NCBI GenBank assembly: GCA_004151065.3
Contig: NWUY0300024298.1
Location: forward strand, 31,737-44,614
DNA: 12,878 nucleotides
Direction of reading: 5' to 3'
Origin: Larix sibirica
Lineage: Eukaryota; Streptophyta; Pinopsida; Pinales; Pinaceae
Numbering within the stretch: the stretch's first letter is position 1; every line of letters starts with the position of its first letter. A program made the position numbers and the translations under genes. Of this stretch, positions 7,610 through 12,878 are shown piece after piece. Below the pieces are notes generated by a model. It searched no databases, was not told where the DNA came from, and saw nothing but the letters and a program-made list of their open reading frames with translations.

Positions 7610-8483
7610 TCCTCAATCATTTGGTGTAATTGCTTCCGATGGATATAAGGCCTCCATTGGCCACAAATAAGGTTATGCTCCTTTGAAGGGAGAATTTAGG
7701 GTTAATGAAATTATGATTCTACTAAGTTAATTTTAACCTGATTGAAAGGAACTTAAAATGGAGATGAAAAATAAGTTAAATTAAACATAAAATCCTGTCT
7801 AACAGTGAAAATATCTATTATTTGATTTGTTGAGTATAATAAAAAGAACTGAGGATGATCAGAAGAAATTATTTTACATTTCCAAGAGAAATTGATTGTC
7901 CATAAATAAATGAAAAGACCATTAAATTATGTAACTAGTTTATAAATGCAGAATCAAGTATAAAGAACTTTGCTAGTTAGTTTAAGTGCAATAATTTAAA
8001 CTCTAAACTGTTCAATCATGTCAATTACATATCAATTACATACGGAATCATTATAAACAAATATATTTGAAAATATCCAAAATACCATGTTTGTAATAAT
8101 TAGAAACAATCAATATATGCAAACATCACTAATTATTTTAACCTCTGCAACGATTGAATCATTAATAACGATAGGTAACATGCTATAAAAACAACAATTT
8201 GAATATAAAGGGAACTCATAAAATTCGAGAAAACTCAAACTTAGATTAAGCTGAGAACCATGTCCATCTTTCATTAATAGTCTTGTAAATCATTACATGA
8301 CTTGTTCCAAAAGACATAAAAAGTTTTGTGCATTCTGGCACAATGACATCCCACTAGATGTTCAGCTAGAGTCCCCCACATTCTACCTCTGGTTGATTCA
8401 ATTATAAATACAACAAAAACGGATGACATAGATCTCAAAAATCAGCCAAGAGATCCGCCAGGCCCACACAATTTCTAACTATC
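7610..8483. other. AT-rich stretch with no recognisable gene
   Basis: From about 7660 to 8300 the DNA is very AT-rich with no open frame of note on either strand and no RT, RNase H or integrase motif. It separates the truncated plus-strand pol linker from the 3' end of the minus-strand pseudogene. It may be the deletion or insertion join that removed the rest of pol, or the 3' untranslated region or LTR of a minus-strand element. No duplicate was found in the window. Confidence 0.4.
8371..8392 (-). promoter_or_regulatory. Possible polypurine tract, minus strand
   Basis: The minus strand reads AGAGGTAGAATGTGGGGGAC, a purine-rich run with a G5 core about 95 bp past the last coding text of the minus-strand pseudogene. 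LTR elements have such a tract just before the 3' LTR. No matching LTR pair was found, so the call is tentative. Confidence 0.3.
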
Positions 8484-11400
8484 CTAACTAGGACTCATAA
8501 CACAGTCCTTCCACTTGGCACAATCCTCCCACATCTTAGAAATATCAAGGTAGTTAGCATGTTCTAATTAGAGCTATTATTTACATAGATAGGATCTTAC
8601 ATCTTTACCCCTAATTTTTGATCAATTGCTTAGAAAATTTTCCAAAGTAAATTTCAAATGGATAGGAGATGAAATTAACAACCTCAAAGTAAACATATCA
8701 ACTTGTAAAATGTTTCTGATGAACTTGGCCAACTGATACACATATTCTTCCACCTCAACCGTTCTCAAATTATCCAGAACTATATATTCAAACTCAGAAA
8801 ACCTGGACATGGAAAGCATCTCCATAATATTATCAGTCAACATCCACAACTTCGCGCAAATATATTGTCCCTTTTTTATCATGCTTGAAACTTATTCACA
8901 TCCAACCCCCAAGACTTGATTGATATGTGAATTATCATGAGTTTATATGCATCAAGTTGAGGAATAGGCTGAGGAGCATTTTTCAAGTGGGAATTCCACT
9001 CACACAATTGTTCATAGGTTGAATGGGCCTTCTTTCTCTTATTAACATGTTCTGATAGAAGATCAAACAGATTCTCAAATGCATTGAAATCTTCTTGTAC
9101 TTCATTTAACCCCTACAAAAGAAATGATTGATCATGTTTAAGATTCTCATTAGCTAAGAGTGATTCATCCTTAAATTCCTGGGGAGTGAGCTTAAAGAAA
9201 CTAGGGGAATGGCCTTGAGCCTTAATTTGATCAAGTTGTTGCTTAATGTCTTCAAACTTAGTAGCTTTCTTAGATATCTTATTATCTACAACAAATTTAT
9301 GTTGTGTGAGTTGCTGGAGCTAATCTTGCAAGCTCTTTATTTCTTATTGATGTTCTATCCTTATCTCTTCCATCTGCTTGCGAAGTACTTTTTGTAGAGA
9401 TTCAATCTATGACTGTAATGCAACAAATTTCATCCTTTCTTCTTCAATTATTATATCCAGAGTGGAAACAAAGTCATAATTGGATCTTGCAAAGGCCCCA
9501 TAGCAGCTGCAACTTCCACAGCTTCCCTTCTGGGATCATTGGTTGCCTTCTTCCAAATAACTTGATTTTCTGCATGTCAACAATACCATTCCCTTCCCTT
9601 CCTCTTTTAGTGCCCTTCATGAGCACAACATTTGGTTTCTCGCTGAAGCAATAATCACCTAGAACTACTACAACATCTTCACCAAAATGTGCATAGTCTT
9701 CATCTCTAGAGACTAATAATCCAACATAACTAGTTATTAGTATAGGTTGACTCATAGAAGTTGATGGTAATTGAGGAGGATCCATGGATGTATCTAACAT
9801 AGTTTGAACAATAGGAGTTATATGTGGGATCCCTACTTGAGATTATACAAGATGGGTGGAAGAAGAGCCTACTTTAGACTGAGGGAGAGAACTAGAAGCA
9901 ACATATACAACTATATGTTGGGAATCCTGAGCCGACTATAAAGGTAAATGATCTATTGATGAGCTCACTTCCTTATTTGTTAACAATTGAGTAGTAGGAA
10001 AATAGATGTAATAAAGGGGGGTTTGGAGAATTAGTACGAGGAGGTGAAGAAGGGGGTGGATTACGAACTAAATAAGAAAACAATTTATCTACAAGGGTAA
10101 GTTGTGGAAAATTATAATTGGGAGAAGGTGGATGATTGGTATCAGACAAAATGTTTTCCATAGATGTAACATCTTGGGGTGGTGGTTGAGTAGGATCTTG
10201 GATCACTGGAGTAGGATTGATAACTTATGTTGGATGTTCCTTTTCCAGGTCAATGTAACTAATATTAGGCTGAGAAGAAATAACATATGGGAATCATTTT
10301 GAGTGCATCTCAACTTTAACTGTAATAGTACAAGGTATGGTAGGCATAGAAATAGAAATAACAGTTTGTATATATTGAGCAGACTTACCTTGGAGAACTC
10401 CTATCTGTTTGATTAATTCATTCAAATGTTGGGTAGGGTTGATAGGTTGGCTCGATGATATAGGATGCTTCCCTTATTGCTTGTCCAATTTATTCTCTGT
10501 TGTAGATTGAGACTGACTTGTACTGAATACCAATGCCTTATTTGATTCCTCCATAGCTTCCTTAGCAACTTGTTCTTGCTGCTAAAATATCTTGTTTCTT
10601 TCTTCCATAACCTTAATAATTTTTTTCTTCTAGGATTCATGAATGAGAACTCTATGATCATGATCAATGACTCTACTCAATACTTCCTCAAAACTTGAAG
10701 CACCTTGATAAAGGGAATCATAAGGCTCTGTCTCATGAGAATATGAGATTCTTAACTGAACCATAGTAAAATGATCAGTCACAAAAACTTTTGGGTCATG
10801 CATTCTTTTGACCCCAACCCTTAGTTTTAGATCATTCATCCCTTTGGCTAACAAATGGGCATGGGAAGCATTCCAAATTACTAAATTCCCTACATACATA
10901 GGAAAATTTGGCCATGCACCCCTCTTCCGAGAATGACATAGCATATGCACTCCCTCGATGACTTATTGATATGACACTTTTGCAATAACTAATCTGTCAC
11001 GGACAAACCTTGGAAACAAATGTACTGACCTGCTACCCCATATCCTGAAGTAAGTTAAAAACACACCAACATACTAGTCACCCATTTTTTATATCAGTGA
11101 TATACCTTCTTCAGAGAGTTGGGGAGCATCTTTCTTAAAAAGGATTAAATAAACAACACTTAGGAAATCATCACATATGTCATAAATGTATGGATTGTAA
11201 TTATATTCCCACAAAATAGAACAATAAATATGCATAGGGGGGTTTTGAGGAGTCCAGTGCCAGTTCATTGAAGGGAATGCAAATGAAGCACAGAGAACAT
11301 CTACCAAATATGTAGATAGAAAAAATTTGGGTTTCCTGGTGTCTGGACCTTTCAGAGGCCAAGCAATTGCATCTTTGATTGTAATGGAGAAAATTTGGGC

Positions 11401-12037
11401 CCAACTGAAAACTTGCACTTTGGTTGCTACATGATGAGACAAATGAGGCCATTCTATCCTGGAGTATGAACAATTGTCAGCACAATAAAATCTACAGAGC
11501 ATAGCAGAAAGAAGCTTATTTGGTTCCATGAGTAGACAAATAGGGTATTGTCTGTTAGGTCGAAGTACAAATTTGTCGGGGTCGACCATCCAAGTTTTAA
11601 CAAGTATGTTTGTTTTGTACTTCTGTTCAAAGGACCTTAGAAATTACTGTGTAAGAAGCTATTGCAGAGTCTTGAGATCATTTATCCTTGAAAATGTGTC
11701 ATGTTTGAAGGTGGCATAAGGATTCTGGTTAGAGTCCCTGAAAGTGATCGTGGGAATGTGCGCATGATCCACCATCCACTTCACCAAGTAAGTGAACAAA
11801 ATGATAGCTGGGCTAGAGACAATGTCATGAGGATTGGACTTGCTTATGTTCTGGTATAATGGGGATTCCTCACCAAATTTTGAGAAATCATCATTGTCAA
11901 AAATGCTGTAAATCCTATCCCAATCCAAATCATAGAGTATCAGAAAATCAAACATCTGTGTCCGAGTAAAAACCCAAGTTAGGGTATTTTAACTTCAATT
12001 CCTCTAGCATGGCTTGGGACCTGGTTTTGCGAGCCAT
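8484..12037 (-). pseudogene. Long minus-strand pseudogene, about 1,180 codons, family not recognised
   Basis: The start is the ATG at 12037-12035 in AACCATGGC context, giving MARKTRSQAMLEELKLKYPN. A one-base insertion near 11953 moves the text to a second frame, which holds for about 660 codons (11955-9973) with mostly nonsense interruptions. It includes DFLILYDLDWDRIYSIF, SSPAIILFTYLVKWMVDHAH, NRQYPICLLMEPNKLLSAML, FLSTYLVDVLCASFAFPSMN and FRIWGSRSVHLFPRFV. Around 10670-10400 it becomes Gln/Ser-rich, and around 10200-9985 Pro/Ser-rich (PPSPNYNFPQ). A frameshift near 9980 and another near 9570 lead to a charged, coiled-coil-like segment and a C-terminal helical region (FSEFEYIVLDNLRTVEVEEY, about 8810-8750). 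Stops at 8622-8624 and 8484-8486 are candidate ends. I see no RT, integrase, protease or transposase signature. Extra antisense ORFs are known in Tat-branch elements such as Grande, and this may be one; a captured host gene is the alternative. Confidence 0.7.
9090..9510 (-). other. Predicted coiled-coil segment within the minus-strand pseudogene
   Basis: The minus-strand frame from about 9510 reads VEVAAAMGAFARSNYDFV, then IEEERMKFVALQ, IESLQKVLRKQMEEIRIEHQ, EIKSLQD, LQQLTQH and FEDIKQQLDQIKAQG. Leu/Ile spaced 3-4 residues apart among Lys, Glu and Gln fits a heptad coiled coil, suggesting the ancestral protein oligomerised. Four stops interrupt it, three directly after or within Gln-rich text (TAG, TAA, TAG), as if CAG/CAA codons had mutated. 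The next part (EVQEDFNAFENLFDLLSEHV) also looks helical. Confidence 0.6.
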
Positions 12038-12120
12038 GGTTATTGAGAGTAGCTATGCAAAAAAAAGATAGGATATATAAGGAAACTAACATTAAGAAAA
12101 ATAGAAATGCAGAGTACCTG
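12038..12120 (-). promoter_or_regulatory. Leader of minus-strand gene with possible short intron
   Basis: On the minus strand CAG|GTACTC (GT at 12117-12116) and a pyrimidine run TTTTTTTTGCATAG (AG at 12054-12053) would bound a 65-bp intron ending 16 bases before the ATG. A TATATA also occurs here (12074-12079), but it is too close to the ATG to be a comfortable promoter. Motif-based only; 65 bp is short for a plant intron. Confidence 0.3.
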
Positions 12121-12878
12121 AAACAATCTCAACTAATCCTAAATAAACAAGAGCCACGAGGTGGCAATGTCCCCGACATTACACTCGCATTGGATTTTTT
12201 GTTTGTCAACAAACACATTCAAGCTTAAACATGGACACAAATTTCTATCATCAGAGTATGGAAATTGTGTTTGTATGTTGTTTATACAGCTAGACATACA
12301 CATACGCATACACATACACATACACATAAACATTTAAGTTTCAGCTATTGTACATATTGCCACTGCTTTGAGTGTTTTAAGAAGTCCAACATGAGAGGTT
12401 TAATCCAATGTGCATTATGCTAACTTTTAGGTTTTTTTCAAAATCCAAGATGATTGACGAGTTGACAAGTGGCAATAATTGAGTGGGTATCGTGTGTTAT
12501 ATCAAAGGTGTCACCAAGTGTGATCAGGAGAAGTCTCGGTGGAGCAAGTCCGATAGTGTATCAAAGCTTATGTATCAGAGTTTCCCCACAGAGTTGTCAG
12601 GAGGAAGTGCTAGAACATAGCAGAGGAAATGTTGAAGAGTAAGCAAAGATACATTAGATCTAATGTCTCAGAATTCTATAGAGAGGCCATCGAAAGGAGT
12701 GTCGATAGTGCATTGAAGTATTGGCATTATAGGTTCCATTTCAGTGAGTGCAGTGAAAGAAAAGTGTTTCCTTGATGTGAGAGGTGCAACCATATTAAAC
12801 TATGGTCCTGTGGACGAGCTTTAACTCCAATGTTGAAGTAGGACAAGGAACTAGGTTCCCAAGTTCAAGTGTTAGCCA
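12121..12878. other. Right flank, no gene recognised
   Basis: No protein family is recognisable on either strand. The segment holds a perfect AATGTC-CCC-GACATT inverted repeat (12166-12180) and a CATACA microsatellite. From about 12480 onward the base composition is more balanced, with no sustained open frame. It could be the promoter or LTR side of the minus-strand element. I found no match to the 7700-8480 region that would confirm an LTR pair. Confidence 0.35.
12293..12333. repeat. CATACA microsatellite
   Basis: About six imperfect 6-bp CATACA units, with one CATACG and a CATAAA at the end. On the minus strand it encodes a spurious Met/Cys run (MCMCMRMCM), which is an artefact of the repeat. 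Confidence 0.8.

Noticed and set aside
9209-9654. Plus-strand Leu/Phe-rich frames resembling membrane proteins
   Set aside because: They are the antisense of the coiled-coil segment; Gln/Lys/Glu-rich coding read backwards gives Leu/Phe/Ser-rich text.
11201-11473. Second minus-strand frame inside the long pseudogene
   Set aside because: It overlaps the main frame at 11589-11089, which joins in register to the text on both sides.
12139-12333. Met/Cys-rich minus-strand peptide
   Set aside because: It is translated from the CATACA microsatellite and is not a gene.

Overview
The window looks like a repeat-filled intergenic stretch of a land-plant nuclear genome. The signs are AT-rich DNA, plant-type Ty3/gypsy gag and protease text, many nonsense codons and frameshifts, and three undetermined bases (467 and 1697-1698) typical of a draft assembly. 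A gymnosperm or another very large plant genome fits the amount of old, decayed element sequence, but the sequence alone does not fix the species. I see no intact gene, no tRNA or rRNA, no CRISPR array and nothing bacterial.

Layout. (1) 1-480 is a less AT-rich left flank with a small CCCTAA motif and a possible minus-strand TATA box. (2) About 481-7609 is one plus-strand Ty3/gypsy (Metaviridae) relic whose text resembles the plant Tat/Ogre branch. In order it holds gag part 1 (788-1547), gag part 2 with a zinc knuckle (3876-4906), an aspartic protease (4961-5673), an unusual post-protease segment with three further zinc-knuckle motifs (5674-6914), and the linker that normally leads into reverse transcriptase (6915-7609). 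Reverse transcriptase, RNase H and integrase are not seen. (3) Gag is split by a 2.3-kb insertion (1547-3875) bounded by related direct repeats of about 140-165 bp. Inside it are a minus-strand coding remnant (1713-1992) and a GTGCAC-rich tandem array with a period of about 415 bp. (4) 7610-8483 is AT-rich, with a purine tract on the minus strand. (5) 8484-12037 is a long minus-strand pseudogene of about 1,180 codons with a good plant start context, a possible globular N-terminal part, a Pro/Ser/Thr/Gln-rich middle and a coiled-coil C-terminal half. I cannot name its family. (6) 12038-12878 is its upstream side, with a possible leader intron, a short palindrome and a CATACA microsatellite.

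How the parts relate. Gag, protease, the zinc-knuckle segment and the linker are successive parts of one ancestral gag-pol unit. The long minus-strand frame faces this unit tail to tail. That is the arrangement reported for some Tat-lineage elements, which carry an extra antisense ORF downstream of pol, so both could belong to one internally deleted element. An independent neighbouring element is equally possible. Everything here appears dead: many in-frame stops are the kind produced by C-to-T change at CAA, CAG or CGA codons, as expected in silenced, methylated plant repeats.
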